Positions 44,976 to 54,562 of a stretch of DNA of 64,000 nucleotides are shown here, one piece after another. The stretch spans positions 62,001-126,000 of the forward strand of contig JAXMAV010000025.1 in the NCBI GenBank assembly GCA_046350255.1, in the 5' to 3' direction. The notes under the pieces were generated by a model, which was given only the letters and a program-made list of their open reading frames with translations, did no database searches and was not told the origin of the DNA. This DNA comes from CALDUY01 sp046350255 (GTDB taxonomy: Bacteria > Planctomycetota > Planctomycetia > Gemmatales > Gemmataceae). Each line of letters starts with the position of its first letter. The stretch's first letter is position 1. The position numbers and the translations under genes were made by a program.

Positions 44976-45632
44976 ATGCCAGCGAAACACCCATCGAGTC
45001 CGATCCGCCCTGTATCGTCTGCGCATCTTCCGGTTTGGCTGGCCCTGTTCGTCGTGGTCGCCCTGACGGCCATGGTCGCGCTGGGTCGGTCCACTCCACG
45101 CCCCGCTGCGCGGCAGCCGAAGCGACCCCCGGCGCATGTTGTCACCATCCGCAAGCGGGCGGGCCCTCCCGTGGTGGCAACTGACGCGCTCGATCCACAT
45201 GGGCGACCGGTGACAGTGGCGTGCAATACCTGTCACACGACGAAGCCCCCTAATCCCGAACTGCGGCTCGGGCAAAAACTCGCACTGTTTCATCAGAAGG
45301 TGACGGGCAAGCACGGTGACCTTGCCTGTGCGTCGTGTCACAACCCGGGGGATGGCTACAGTTCGCTTCGGCTGGCGAATGGGCGAGCCGTTCCCTTCAG
45401 CGAGGTCATGCAACTGTGTGCTCAGTGTCATGGCCCGCAGTATCGCGACTACCTGCGAGGCGCACATGGGGGAATGACCGGCTACTGGGATCTGACGCGC
45501 GGGCCGCGCGTTCGCAACAACTGCGTCGATTGCCACGCTCCGCACGCGCCCCGCTACCCGATTGTTCGACCGGCGCGTGGACCAGGTGATGTTCCGGCCG
45601 ATGGCTCCGCCGGGAGGGCAGGACATGACTGA
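44976..45632 (+). CDS. Membrane-anchored tetraheme cytochrome c
   Basis: A 218-residue periplasmic protein with one N-terminal helix (about 18-37) and four CxxCH heme sites at residues 83-87, 118-122, 148-152 and 183-187. The layout resembles small NrfB/cytochrome c3-like carriers, without other NapC/NirT hallmarks. A GGAAGGAGG site precedes the ATG at 44976. Its stop overlaps the start of the NrfC-like gene by 8 bases. With the next two genes it probably forms a quinol-to-periplasm electron line feeding NapAB. Confidence 0.85.
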   Translation: MPAKHPSSPIRPVSSAHLPVWLALFVVVALTAMVALGRSTPRPAARQPKRPPAHVVTIRKRAGPPVVATDALDPHGRPVTVACNTCHTTKPPNPELRLGQKLALFHQKVTGKHGDLACASCHNPGDGYSSLRLANGRAVPFSEVMQLCAQCHGPQYRDYLRGAHGGMTGYWDLTRGPRVRNNCVDCHAPHAPRYPIVRPARGPGDVPADGSAGRAGHD

Positions 45633-46566
45633 GCAGCGCCGCGGGTTCTCACTTCCCATGGTTGGCGAGGTAACGCGCCGGACGGCCATCAAGGCCGGGG
45701 CCGTCATGCTCGGTCTGGTTGCCTGGACACGAGCCATCCAGCCGTTGTTTCAGTGGGCATCGACAGATCTGTCAGCCGAGGAGTTCCTGCAGAAGCATTA
45801 CAAGGAACTCACCCTGGAGCAGAAGCAGGTCGTATTTCGGCGCCTGGAGGAGGAGGCGAAGGCCGATTACGGTCGCGACGTAACCATTCACGATCCGCCA
45901 CCGCTCGAAGGCGTGCAATATGGCTACGCTCTGAATCTGAGCATCTGCATCGGCTGTCGAAAATGCGCCGAGGCGTGTCACATAGAAAACAACCACGACC
46001 GGGCAACGAACAACAGCTATATCCGTGTCTTTGAGATGCAGAGGGGCGGAATCGACTTCGCCAAGGGGAACTGTACCTACGACCATCCGGTCCCGGTTCC
46101 AGGCAAGTTCTACATGCCAGTGCAGTGCCAGCAGTGCGAGCGACCACCTTGTGTGTCGGCCTGCCCGGTGGAGGCGACGTGGCAGGAACCCGATGGACTG
46201 GTCGTTGTCGATTACAACTGGTGCATCGGCTGCCGGTACTGCGAAGCAGCGTGCCCTTACCACGCTCGCCGCTTCAACTGGACCAAACCAGAAGTGCCCG
46301 CCGACGAGATCAACCCGAACCAGGGTTACCTCTCTAATCGGATTCGACCGCAGGGTGTTATGGAGAAATGCACCTTTTGCCTGCACCGGGTGCGCGAAGG
46401 CCGCCTGCCCGCCTGCCTGGAGGCCTGCCCGACAGGGGCCCGGGTGTTTGGCAACGTACTCGACCCGGATTCCGAGATTCGCTGGGTGCTCGAGAACAAG
46501 CAGGTTTTCGTGCTCAAGGAAGAACTAGGAACTCGGCCGCGTTTCTTCTACTTTTTCGATAAGTAA
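45625..46566 (+). CDS. NrfC/DmsB-like four-cluster Fe-S protein
   Basis: A 313-residue electron-transfer subunit. The N-terminus has a twin-arginine-like TRRTAIKAGAVMLGLVAW, then four [4Fe-4S] sets: C108/111/114/118, C168/171/176/180, C200/203/206/210 and C249/252/264/268. It probably lies on the periplasmic face and takes electrons from the NrfD-like partner encoded 18 bases downstream, passing them to the tetraheme cytochrome. ATG at 45625 is preferred after GGGAGGGCAGGAC. Confidence 0.88.
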   Translation: MTEQRRGFSLPMVGEVTRRTAIKAGAVMLGLVAWTRAIQPLFQWASTDLSAEEFLQKHYKELTLEQKQVVFRRLEEEAKADYGRDVTIHDPPPLEGVQYGYALNLSICIGCRKCAEACHIENNHDRATNNSYIRVFEMQRGGIDFAKGNCTYDHPVPVPGKFYMPVQCQQCERPPCVSACPVEATWQEPDGLVVVDYNWCIGCRYCEAACPYHARRFNWTKPEVPADEINPNQGYLSNRIRPQGVMEKCTFCLHRVREGRLPACLEACPTGARVFGNVLDPDSEIRWVLENKQVFVLKEELGTRPRFFYFFDK

Positions 46567-46584
46567 TGGGCGAGAGGGCATGTG

Positions 46585-47850
46585 ATGTCCCAGGCTAACA
46601 TTGCACCAACGCTCGCCGTGTGGAGTTACCCCCGGTTCCTGCGACAATCGTTGCACATTGCCACCGAGGGTAGCTGGGCCTTTTATCTTTGGATGACCGC
46701 CCTCACCGCGGTTGCCTTGGTTGGAGCCAACGCGTGGTCTGTCCAGGTGCGCGACGGCATGATTCGCACGGCCATGACCGATCACGTGAGTTGGGGGTTG
46801 TACATCGCCAACTTCACCTTCTGCGTTGGTCTGGCGGCCGGCGGCGTCATGATGGTGATCCCAGCCTATCTGTATGGCGATGAGGAAATGCACGACATCG
46901 TCATCGTCGGCGAGATACTCGCCATCGCCGCCATCGTCATGAGCACGCTCAGCGTGGTGGTCGATCTGGGGCGGCCCGATCGTTTCTGGCATCTCATCCC
47001 CGGTATCGGTCGTTTCAACTGGCCGATCTCCATGCTCACCTGGGACGTGATCGTCCTGAACGTCTATCTGCTGATCAATCTCCACATCGTCGGCTACCTG
47101 CTGTTCATGCGGTTCCTGGGACGACGACCGAGTCCATCGTGGTACCTACCATTTGTGTTTGTGTCGATCCTTTGGGCGATTAGCATCCACACGGTCACGG
47201 CGTTCCTCTACTGTGGGCTAGGTGGCCGACCGTTCTGGAACACCGCGTTACTTGCTCCACGATTTCTGGCTTCGGCGTTCGTGTCCGGTCCGGCATTCAT
47301 TATTCTGGCGCTCCAGGCCATTCGCCGATCAAGCGCGTTTCACATCGGCGAGGGACCAATTCGCACACTGTTACAGATCATTCGCGTTTCGATGTGTATC
47401 AACCTGCTTATGCTCGTCTCCGAGTTGTTCACGATGTTCTACACCGGGGGCGGCCATGTTGCGGCGGCGACCTACCTGTTCTTTGGAGATCACGGCAAGA
47501 GTGCCCTGGTGCCGTGGATCTGGACCTCGCTGGGATTGAATCTTGGAGGGTTTCTGCTGTTTTTGATGCCGGGTGTTGAACGGCGCTGGTGGGCGCTTAC
47601 CCTGGCCTGCATCGCCTGCTTCACCGGCATCTGGATCGAGAAGGGGATGGGACTGATCATCCCTGGGTTTGTCCCCTCGACGCTACATGAAGTGGTTGAA
47701 TACACACCCAGTCTGACCGAATGGAAGATCGTCGCCGGTATCTGGGCACTTGGCATGGTGCTATTCACTGTGCTACTCAAGGTGGCCATCGCCGTCTTTA
47801 CCGGCGAGATGGGTGAAGGTCTCTCAGCACCGGCGGAGGCGCATGTATGA
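46585..47850 (+). CDS. NrfD/PsrC-like membrane quinol-interacting subunit
   Basis: Polytopic membrane protein of 421 residues with about ten helices (SWGLYIANFTFCVGLAAGGVM, ISMLTWDVIVLNVYLLINL and others), the fold of NrfD and PsrC that oxidises or reduces quinone. The SWGLYIANFTFCVGLAAG pattern and the following aspartate-containing ILAIAAIVMSTLSVVVDLGRP are typical. The ATG at 46585 follows GAGAGGG; a GTG directly before it is also possible. Its stop overlaps the Rrf2 start (ATGA). Confidence 0.88.
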   Translation: MSQANIAPTLAVWSYPRFLRQSLHIATEGSWAFYLWMTALTAVALVGANAWSVQVRDGMIRTAMTDHVSWGLYIANFTFCVGLAAGGVMMVIPAYLYGDEEMHDIVIVGEILAIAAIVMSTLSVVVDLGRPDRFWHLIPGIGRFNWPISMLTWDVIVLNVYLLINLHIVGYLLFMRFLGRRPSPSWYLPFVFVSILWAISIHTVTAFLYCGLGGRPFWNTALLAPRFLASAFVSGPAFIILALQAIRRSSAFHIGEGPIRTLLQIIRVSMCINLLMLVSELFTMFYTGGGHVAAATYLFFGDHGKSALVPWIWTSLGLNLGGFLLFLMPGVERRWWALTLACIACFTGIWIEKGMGLIIPGFVPSTLHEVVEYTPSLTEWKIVAGIWALGMVLFTVLLKVAIAVFTGEMGEGLSAPAEAHV

Positions 47851-48314
47851 CCCCTTATGGCAAGACCGCCCAGTACGCCATCGCCGCCATGAGCCGGCTC
47901 GCCGAGGTCTACTCGGAAAATCGTCGGCTCAGTTCGGGCGAGATCGCCGAGCAGCGCCATCTTCCCCGACCGATTATCGCCAAAGTGCTGACGGTCCTAT
48001 CGCAGGCCGGTTTAGTAGTCGGGTCGCCAGGGCCGGGGGGCGGCTACGCGTTGAGCCGGCCGCCCGCCCAGATCACCCTCTACGATGTAGCGGATCAGTT
48101 TGACCGGCTGACTGAGACGATCAGCTGCCCGTTAGGGCCGACCTGGTGTGGCAACAACGCACCGTGCCCGCTTCACGAACAGCTCACGGCACTGCGCGAA
48201 CAGATGATCCGCTTCCTGCAAAGCACCACATTGGCTGCCTTCGTGAAACCTCCACAAACATCGGCCTCGCTGGGGCCAAAATCGTTAAACCTGGTGGAGC
48301 CGCCCAGGCAGTGA
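47847..48314 (+). CDS. Rrf2-family regulator, Fe-S type
   Basis: Transcription regulator of 155 residues with an N-terminal winged helix (GKTAQYAIAAMSRLAEV, LPRPIIAKVLTVLSQAGLV, GGGYALSR) and a C94-x6-C101-x5-C107 triad, as in the [Fe-S]-sensing members NsrR and IscR. It is translationally coupled to the NrfD-like gene and thus likely controls the nap/nrf locus in response to nitric oxide or redox state. The triad spacing is the same as in the second Rrf2 protein at 57.3 kb. Confidence 0.88.
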   Translation: MTPYGKTAQYAIAAMSRLAEVYSENRRLSSGEIAEQRHLPRPIIAKVLTVLSQAGLVVGSPGPGGGYALSRPPAQITLYDVADQFDRLTETISCPLGPTWCGNNAPCPLHEQLTALREQMIRFLQSTTLAAFVKPPQTSASLGPKSLNLVEPPRQ

Positions 48315-48502
48315 CCCTGCACCCCTGGACGGCCCGAGGTCGATGAAGACAGGAATCGCCCATAGCGCTTCTCCACTCCCAAAACCATTCCTCTCTAACT
48401 GAATATTATTTTCCGCATGATTATTGAGTGACACTTCCTGCGGCAGGGTGCCTGGGTCCTGTGAATCCCTTTCTCACTTCGTTACCCGCCCAGGAGTGCC
48501 TT

Positions 48503-51349
48503 ATGCCGCCTGCCCCAGCTGGCCTGCAGGAGTGTTGGAACGATTTGTTCCAGGCTCTGGATTTCGCCGAACGTCGATTCACGAAATGGCGCGACGAGAA
48601 ACTGATTGGCTCGAATCGGTTCGAGAAGATTCGGGTGGACTACCAAGGTCGCCGAGCGAACTGGCAAAGAAGCCAGTCGGAGGCCGTCCCGGTCGATACG
48701 GGTTTACCATTCTCTCAACAAGGAGAAACTGCGGCTGCTACTTCGCTCCGATACTGGTCATTCCTCGGGAGTGAAATAGCGCGCCTGGCGGATTGCAGTG
48801 TATTGACCCTCTCGCAGAAGCATGAACTACTTCGCGAGGTGGACGAGCATAGCAAGGTTCTACAACGTCGTCTCTCGCCTGGGGAGGCGGTGCTGGATGC
48901 CCAACCAGTCGATCCCCCGAAGGGACCCCCTCGACGGCCAATGATCGAGATTATGCTCGACCCGCGCAATATTCAGTGGCTGCTGACCTTCGGTGGCGTG
49001 CTGATGGTCATTGGTCTGGTGATCCTGCTGTGGGTCAACGAGTTCTTCACCCCACCAGTCGTCGCGGGCACGTTGGGAGTGGTCAATCTCCTGGTACTTG
49101 TGGGTGGCTGGTATGTCGTTCGCAAGACGCGTTATGAAGTTGCTGGCCGGGCACTGACACTCATTGCCAGTCTGATCATGCCCCTCAACCTGTGGTATTA
49201 CCAAACCAAAGGCCTGTTAACGCTGACCGATCATCTGTGGATGGCCGGCGTGGTGATGAGCTTGTTCTACGTGGCCTCGGCACTTGTGCTGCGCGATTCG
49301 GTCCTGGTGTTTGTACAGAATGCCGGAGTGACGCTTGCCGGGCTGCTCATCCTGGCCAGTCTGCCGCCATCGCCGGAGAAGTTCTGGGAAATTGCTGCCC
49401 CGTCCACCATGCTTATAGTCCTGGGACTGATCTGCATCCACCTGGAACGCGCCTTTCCCGAGCAGGAAGGGCCGTTCAGTCGCAAACGGTTCGGCCTTGC
49501 TTACTTCTGGTCCGGTCACGTTCAACTCGCTGGTGGATTGCTCCTGTTGCTGGGAGCGTTCATCGCCGGCGACTGGCTCTACAAGCCCCTGTTCGAGCAA
49601 TACTACAAGCAGTGGCAGGCCGGTCCCTCACCAGTGATTGGGAGTATGCGCTGGCTCTCCCTGCTACTGGTGCTGGTGGGTATTTACGCCTATGTCTACT
49701 CCGATATCGTCGTGCGGCAGGTAGGTGTTTACGTCCACTTTGCGGCAGTGTTGCTCCTGTGGGCACTAATCATTGCTGTCGAGATGCTCCCCATTGCCAT
49801 GGGCATCGACGTGTTGATTGGCATGCTGGCTCTGACTGCACTGGTGGTGAATCTGGTGCAGGCGCGCTTCACGACGAATAGTCCCTATACCCGCGCGTTC
49901 CCAATCTTCGGTGTGGTGATGCCGCTACTGGCGGTTGTGCTGGGTGGCCTGGTTTATTTCCGGGCCGTTAGCCTGGACCTGCGAAGCATTTGGCAAACTG
50001 AACCGCCGACCTGGAACTTTGTCATGGCGATGGCAATCACGGCAATTACCTGTCGAGTGGGGGCCCATCTCTACCGCGACCAGCACAAGACTCTTTCGTT
50101 GGTGTACTTTTTTGCCACAGGAGCTGCGACGCTCATTGGCGCTGCGGCACTGCTGGCCGCTGTTCAGCTGGGAACCTGGGAACAGCATGCCCCTATCCTG
50201 ATGCTGTTGCCGATCATCTACCTCGTGGCAGCCCACCTTTACCACAACACCAGCCCGGCCCGACCACTTCTCTGGGTGAGCCATGCGGGTACCGGGGTCA
50301 TGCTCCTCGCCAGCCTGGCCTCCACTCAGCAGGGGTTCCGGCACCTGGTGCAGGCCGAGACTCTCAACCTATCGCTGGCCATCTTCTTCGCCGAGGTGGC
50401 GCTGTTCTATATTCTGGCCGCCACTTTGCATCGGCAGGCACTTGCAGTCCATCTTGCGGCCATTGCCAGCTGCGGTGCGGTATGGCAGTTGATGGTCTAT
50501 GCCGGCGTTACTCCTGAGTATCACATCCTGACCTTCGCGCTGGTGGGTCTGGTGCTTCTGATTGCCTATCGCTTCGCCGTGCTGGAGAAGTTCGCCAATC
50601 AACCGCTGGCCGATGCCTCGTTCCAGGCGGGAAATACGCTGGTCTCGCTGGCCTGTATTGGCGCGGCGTTGTTGTCGGCAAGTCGGCTTCTAGACCAGCC
50701 ACGATGGGAGTTCATCACCCTGTGCCTGATCCTGACGGGTATCAGTTTACTGGCCATCGTTCTGGTGAAGCATCAGGCCTGGCGCCGCTGGTACGTGGTG
50801 ACGACCGTGGCCGAGGGGTTGCTCGCTTTCCTGGGACTGACATTGCTCAGTCAATTAAGTGGTGCACAGAAGCTGGAAATCTTCTGCGTGCTTAGCGGAT
50901 TACTGCTACTCATTGTGGGACACATTGGCTGGTATCGCGAGCATGAGCGGCACAATGACCTGGCTAGCATGAGCCTGGTATTTGGCGCCCTGCTGGTCAG
51001 CGTGCCGTTGGCAATTGCTTCCATGGTAGATCGCTGGCAGGATGAGTTCCGGGTGCTGAATGAACTTGGATTCCTGGCCGCAGGGTTAATTCTGCTGACG
51101 ACCGGAGTGATGTTCCAGATTCGCTCCACCACCCTGGTTGGCGCGCTCACAACTGTTCTGTACTTCCTGACTCTGTTAATCTTCGTGCCCTGGGGGCGAC
51201 TCAACGCACTGGCCTGGTTCATCCTGGTTGGTGGTGGGATGATATTCTCGTTCGGATTGATCCTGAGCGTGTTTCGTGAACGCCTCCTGACCATGCCCGA
51301 CCGCATCAAGCACCGTGAAGGCGTCTTTCGTGTGCTGAATTGGCGGTAA
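48503..51349 (+). CDS. Large polytopic membrane protein, unknown
   Basis: A 948-residue protein. The first 170 residues are soluble and charged (LDFAERRFTKWRDEKLIG, LSQKHELLREVDEHSKVLQRR). The rest holds more than 20 hydrophobic helices with short loops and no recognised domain. It loosely recalls DUF2157/DUF2339-type multi-helix proteins. The start at 48503 follows CAGGAG; an in-frame start at 48428 is less likely. It ends 18 bases ahead of a strong hairpin. Confidence 0.75.
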   Translation: MPPAPAGLQECWNDLFQALDFAERRFTKWRDEKLIGSNRFEKIRVDYQGRRANWQRSQSEAVPVDTGLPFSQQGETAAATSLRYWSFLGSEIARLADCSVLTLSQKHELLREVDEHSKVLQRRLSPGEAVLDAQPVDPPKGPPRRPMIEIMLDPRNIQWLLTFGGVLMVIGLVILLWVNEFFTPPVVAGTLGVVNLLVLVGGWYVVRKTRYEVAGRALTLIASLIMPLNLWYYQTKGLLTLTDHLWMAGVVMSLFYVASALVLRDSVLVFVQNAGVTLAGLLILASLPPSPEKFWEIAAPSTMLIVLGLICIHLERAFPEQEGPFSRKRFGLAYFWSGHVQLAGGLLLLLGAFIAGDWLYKPLFEQYYKQWQAGPSPVIGSMRWLSLLLVLVGIYAYVYSDIVVRQVGVYVHFAAVLLLWALIIAVEMLPIAMGIDVLIGMLALTALVVNLVQARFTTNSPYTRAFPIFGVVMPLLAVVLGGLVYFRAVSLDLRSIWQTEPPTWNFVMAMAITAITCRVGAHLYRDQHKTLSLVYFFATGAATLIGAAALLAAVQLGTWEQHAPILMLLPIIYLVAAHLYHNTSPARPLLWVSHAGTGVMLLASLASTQQGFRHLVQAETLNLSLAIFFAEVALFYILAATLHRQALAVHLAAIASCGAVWQLMVYAGVTPEYHILTFALVGLVLLIAYRFAVLEKFANQPLADASFQAGNTLVSLACIGAALLSASRLLDQPRWEFITLCLILTGISLLAIVLVKHQAWRRWYVVTTVAEGLLAFLGLTLLSQLSGAQKLEIFCVLSGLLLLIVGHIGWYREHERHNDLASMSLVFGALLVSVPLAIASMVDRWQDEFRVLNELGFLAAGLILLTTGVMFQIRSTTLVGALTTVLYFLTLLIFVPWGRLNALAWFILVGGGMIFSFGLILSVFRERLLTMPDRIKHREGVFRVLNWR

Positions 51350-51366
51350 CTAGCAACTTCCACAAA

Positions 51367-51412
51367 ACACACGCCAGGCGATCAGGTTCGCATCGGATCG
51401 CCTGGCGTGTGT
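51367..51412. terminator. Strong bidirectional hairpin
   Basis: A perfect 17-base-pair inverted repeat, left arm 51367-51383 and right arm 51396-51412, with a 12-base loop. It separates the large membrane protein from the convergent esterase gene. A short T tract (GTTTCCC) follows on the plus side. Confidence 0.85.
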
Positions 51413-51440
51413 CGTTTCCCTGGTTCAGTGAATCAGGGGG

Positions 51441-52541
51441 CTACTGATCACTTTTTGGCGTGTATCCCTTCCAGACCCATTCGATGGCGTGAGGAAGAAA
51501 CTGCTGCTGGGCGTTCCCGACGCTGTGGCCGGAGCCCCGACAGAACAGGTACTGATACTCGTAGCCCTTCTCCTTGAGTACCCGGGCCATCCGATGGTTG
51601 GCCTCGACCCAGTCATGCATGTTGTCGCGCATCACGTTGGGGTTGAGGAGGTCACGGTCGCCGACGGAAATGAAGATGCGGATCGGCTTCTTTTCGCTCT
51701 TCGGGATCAAGGTTTCGTGGAAGCCCCAGGCCCCGTCGGGGTAGTTCGGGTCGAACGGCCACTGCTGGTTCACAAATGTGCCCGAGGTGGTCAGCACGCG
51801 GCGATAAAGATTGGGACGAAACCAGGCCATGATCAGCGCCGCCGAGCCTCCTGAACTATTGCCCATCGTCGCGCGCCCGTTGGGATCCTTCGTCAGCTTA
51901 ACCTTGCAGTGCTTCTCGACGCGTGGCAGCACCTCCTCCTCGATGTAATCGGCAAACACGCCGGACATCGTGTCGTACTCCTTGCCACGTTGGTGTCCCT
52001 GGGCATCGCCACCACCGTTGGCCACCTGGATGAGTACGATGGGCGGAATACGCTTCTGGTGGATCAGGTTGTCGAGGATGCGCGGCAGGTCCATGCCCGG
52101 CTTCCCCGGTGGACCATCGTGAGCCACCATGAACGGTGCCTCGGTGCCTGGTTTGTACTGTGCGGGGATGTAGACGGTGATCTTGCGCGTGTAGTCGATG
52201 GGGTGTGTTTGGACGATCAGCGTTTTGGGGTTCTTCGGGTCCACCTTCCCGAACACCTTGCGTGCGATGCCGGGGTTGAGCAGCCGGGTCTCCTTTGAGT
52301 GGATATCCAACTGCTGCACCTTCCCCTGGGGGACGCCCTCCACCACCTTGCGTTCCGGCGCGGGCGTATATTTCGGTCCGATGACGAAGTTGTCGTAGGC
52401 ATCCAGAGGCGGGTTCTGGCCCTCCTTTAGCACTGTAAATGGCGGGGCTCCCTTGTCGTCGAATTTACGCACTGGTTGTGCGGACACCAGGGCAGGGCAG
52501 GCGAGAACCGCCAGCAAGATAAGACCGATCAGTCTGAACAT
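51441..52541 (-). CDS. Secreted esterase of the enterochelin-esterase (Fes/D-like) family
   Basis: A 366-residue alpha/beta hydrolase with a signal peptide (MFRLIGLILLAVLACPALVSA). The nucleophile elbow is TMGNSSGGSAAL, preceded by DYIEEEVLPRVEKHC, a common stretch in these enzymes; VGDRDLL and the C-terminal GSGHSVGNAQ supply the acid and histidine candidates. Planctomycetes have many such secreted esterases next to sugar-metabolism genes. The natural ester is unknown. Confidence 0.88.
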   Translation of the reverse strand: MFRLIGLILLAVLACPALVSAQPVRKFDDKGAPPFTVLKEGQNPPLDAYDNFVIGPKYTPAPERKVVEGVPQGKVQQLDIHSKETRLLNPGIARKVFGKVDPKNPKTLIVQTHPIDYTRKITVYIPAQYKPGTEAPFMVAHDGPPGKPGMDLPRILDNLIHQKRIPPIVLIQVANGGGDAQGHQRGKEYDTMSGVFADYIEEEVLPRVEKHCKVKLTKDPNGRATMGNSSGGSAALIMAWFRPNLYRRVLTTSGTFVNQQWPFDPNYPDGAWGFHETLIPKSEKKPIRIFISVGDRDLLNPNVMRDNMHDWVEANHRMARVLKEKGYEYQYLFCRGSGHSVGNAQQQFLPHAIEWVWKGYTPKSDQ

Positions 52542-53081
52542 GCGTGTACCTCAGTCAGGAGAGTAGGAGTGCGACAGGGTGGGGTTTGGATGATGATAGC
52601 TACGCGCGCCTTCGCTGCTTGTCTATCGCGCGTGGCAAGAAGCGGCATGGGATTAGACTGGGAGAGCCAGGGAAGAAGATTGCTCAGCGATTGTAACCGA
52701 ATTACCCGCATGACCGGTAACTCTTACATACCTTCCCACTCTCTCTCTGGAGGGCTGGGATGCTCAACTGAATCGCAGAGTATTTCCTCATCAAGAGTTG
52801 CGCTCGAATCGCACCCGATGTTGCGCAATTGGCACGCCAGGTGCTCTACTTGTTCCTCCATGAAACACCCGTCGGGCCGCTTCCCCTGGCCCGCCTCCCA
52901 CACCCCCTAACCTATCCCCCTGACCCATCCACAGGGCCAGCGACTTCCCCCAGTCGCTGGCCTCACCTTTTTCCAGGGCAGATAATCGCCTCCTGGAGTG
53001 ATAACCGAAGTCTGACCGATGAGATAGCTTCGATCTGCTGCCTGAAGTGGCGCAGGAAGAGCATGGTAGGGAGACGTAGGC
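52542..53081. other. Intergenic stretch, no gene supported
   Basis: About 540 bases between the esterase start and the AHSA1 gene. Short open frames exist on both strands, but none shows a ribosome site plus recognisable protein. The last 40 bases hold the likely leader of the AHSA1 gene, with GGTAGGGAG before its ATG. No repeat or RNA gene noticed. Confidence 0.5.
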
Positions 53082-53984
53082 ATGAGCAACGCAAGCGACA
53101 TCGCCGACCGGGAGATCATCGTCGAGCGCGTTGTGGGAGCTTCGCGAGAACGCGTCTGGGAGGCCTGGGTCGATCCCAGGCAAGTGGATCTTTGGTGGGG
53201 GCCCCGCGGCTTCACCACTACCACACACGAGATGGAGGTGCGCCCGGGAGGGGTTCGCCGGCTTACCATGGTGGGGCCGGACGGGGCCGAGTTTGTGAAC
53301 AGGAGCCTCTACAAGGAGGTGGTGCGACCGGAACGACTGGTCTTTGTCCACAGTGGCGGCAGCGAGGACAGGACAGGCGTTTCGTTCGAAGCTACTGTCA
53401 CGTTCGAGGAACTGGCCCATGGCCAGACTCGAGTGACGATGCGGTCGCTATTCCCATCAGCCATCATGCGTGAAATGGTCGTTCGCGAGTTCAACGCCAT
53501 CGAAGGCGGCCGTCAGACTCTGAGTCGGCTAGGGGAGCATGTCGAGGCAGTAGAAGCGGGGTTGGGCGAGATTGTCTCCTCTCGGGTGTTCGACAAACCG
53601 CGCGCAACAGTGTTTGCAGCATTCTCCAAACCGGAGATCCTGGCCAGGTGGTGGGGGCCGAATGGGTTCACCAGCACCATCGAGGAATTTGACCTGCGGC
53701 CGGGGGGCGCCTGGCGGATGGTGATGCATGGCCCGGACGGCACCGACTATCCCAACCATTCGGTGTTTGTGGGGGTGGTACCAGACGAGCGCGTGGTGTA
53801 CGACCACCTGGGGACAGTTCACCGCTTTCGCATGACGATGACCCTGTCTGACGAAGGCGATGGAACCAGACTAACCTGGGGGATGCGGTTCGAGGACGTG
53901 GAAGAGGCGGAGAAGATAGGCCGTTTCATCGCTGGGGCGAATGAGCAGAACTTCGACCGGCTCGAGGCTGAACTTCAACGATGA
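53082..53984 (+). CDS. Tandem AHSA1/SRPBCC-domain protein
   Basis: A 300-residue protein built from two copies of the START-like AHSA1 domain, at about residues 8-150 and 155-300. The copies share WWGPRGFT / WWGPNGFTSTI and RPGG near their centres and a C-terminal FDRLEAEL-type helix. The N-terminal half starts REIIVERVVGASRERVWEAW. Such proteins bind hydrophobic ligands and in other genomes often neighbour ArsR regulators and VOC proteins; here a VOC gene follows 55 bases downstream. Single-domain members are the norm, so the duplication is notable. Confidence 0.88.
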   Translation: MSNASDIADREIIVERVVGASRERVWEAWVDPRQVDLWWGPRGFTTTTHEMEVRPGGVRRLTMVGPDGAEFVNRSLYKEVVRPERLVFVHSGGSEDRTGVSFEATVTFEELAHGQTRVTMRSLFPSAIMREMVVREFNAIEGGRQTLSRLGEHVEAVEAGLGEIVSSRVFDKPRATVFAAFSKPEILARWWGPNGFTSTIEEFDLRPGGAWRMVMHGPDGTDYPNHSVFVGVVPDERVVYDHLGTVHRFRMTMTLSDEGDGTRLTWGMRFEDVEEAEKIGRFIAGANEQNFDRLEAELQR

Positions 53985-54039
53985 TCTCCGTCGTGGTAGG
54001 TTCGATCACATCTCTCAACATCCTCATGGAGGATTTGCC

Positions 54040-54525
54040 ATGTCCACACCAGCGAAAAACACGATCTGCATCTGGTACGACGGCGGCGCGGAGGAGGCGG
54101 CAAACTTCTACGCCGAGACATTCCCCGACTCCCACGTCCGCGCAGTGCACCGCGCTCCAGCCGACTTTCCGTCCGGGAAGAAAGGCGACGTGTTGACGGT
54201 TGAGTTCAACGTCATGGGCATCCCTTGCCTTGGCCTCAATGGCGGCCCTGCGTTTAAACAGACAGAGGCGTTCTCGTTCCAGGTTGCCACCATGGACCAG
54301 GCCGAGACCGACCGCTACTGGAACGCTATTATCAGTAACGGGGGCCAGGAAAGCGCCTGCGGCTGGTGCAAGGATCGCTGGGGCGTTTCGTGGCAGATCA
54401 CCCCCATCGTCCTGACACGAGCCATCGTCAATCCTGACCCTGCGGCCGCCAGTCGTGCGTTCGAGGCGATGATGACGATGACGAAGATCGACATCGCCAC
54501 GATCGAGGCCGCCCTGCACGGATAA
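54040..54525 (+). CDS. VOC-superfamily PhnB-like protein
   Basis: A 161-residue glyoxalase-fold protein of the 3-demethylubiquinone methyltransferase-like (PhnB) group: ICIWYDGGAEEAANFYAETFPDS, CLGLNGGPAFKQTEAFSF, NGGQESACGWCKDRWGVSWQI. The family name comes from a domain label; enzyme function is usually unproven. ATG at 54040 follows TGGAGG. It probably shares a transcript with the AHSA1 gene. Confidence 0.85.
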   Translation: MSTPAKNTICIWYDGGAEEAANFYAETFPDSHVRAVHRAPADFPSGKKGDVLTVEFNVMGIPCLGLNGGPAFKQTEAFSFQVATMDQAETDRYWNAIISNGGQESACGWCKDRWGVSWQITPIVLTRAIVNPDPAAASRAFEAMMTMTKIDIATIEAALHG

Positions 54526-54562
54526 TCTCCTCAAGTACCCTTGACCACCATCCGATAATGTT

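Noticed and set aside
52542..53081. Short open frames on both strands
   Set aside because: No ribosome site combined with a recognisable product.
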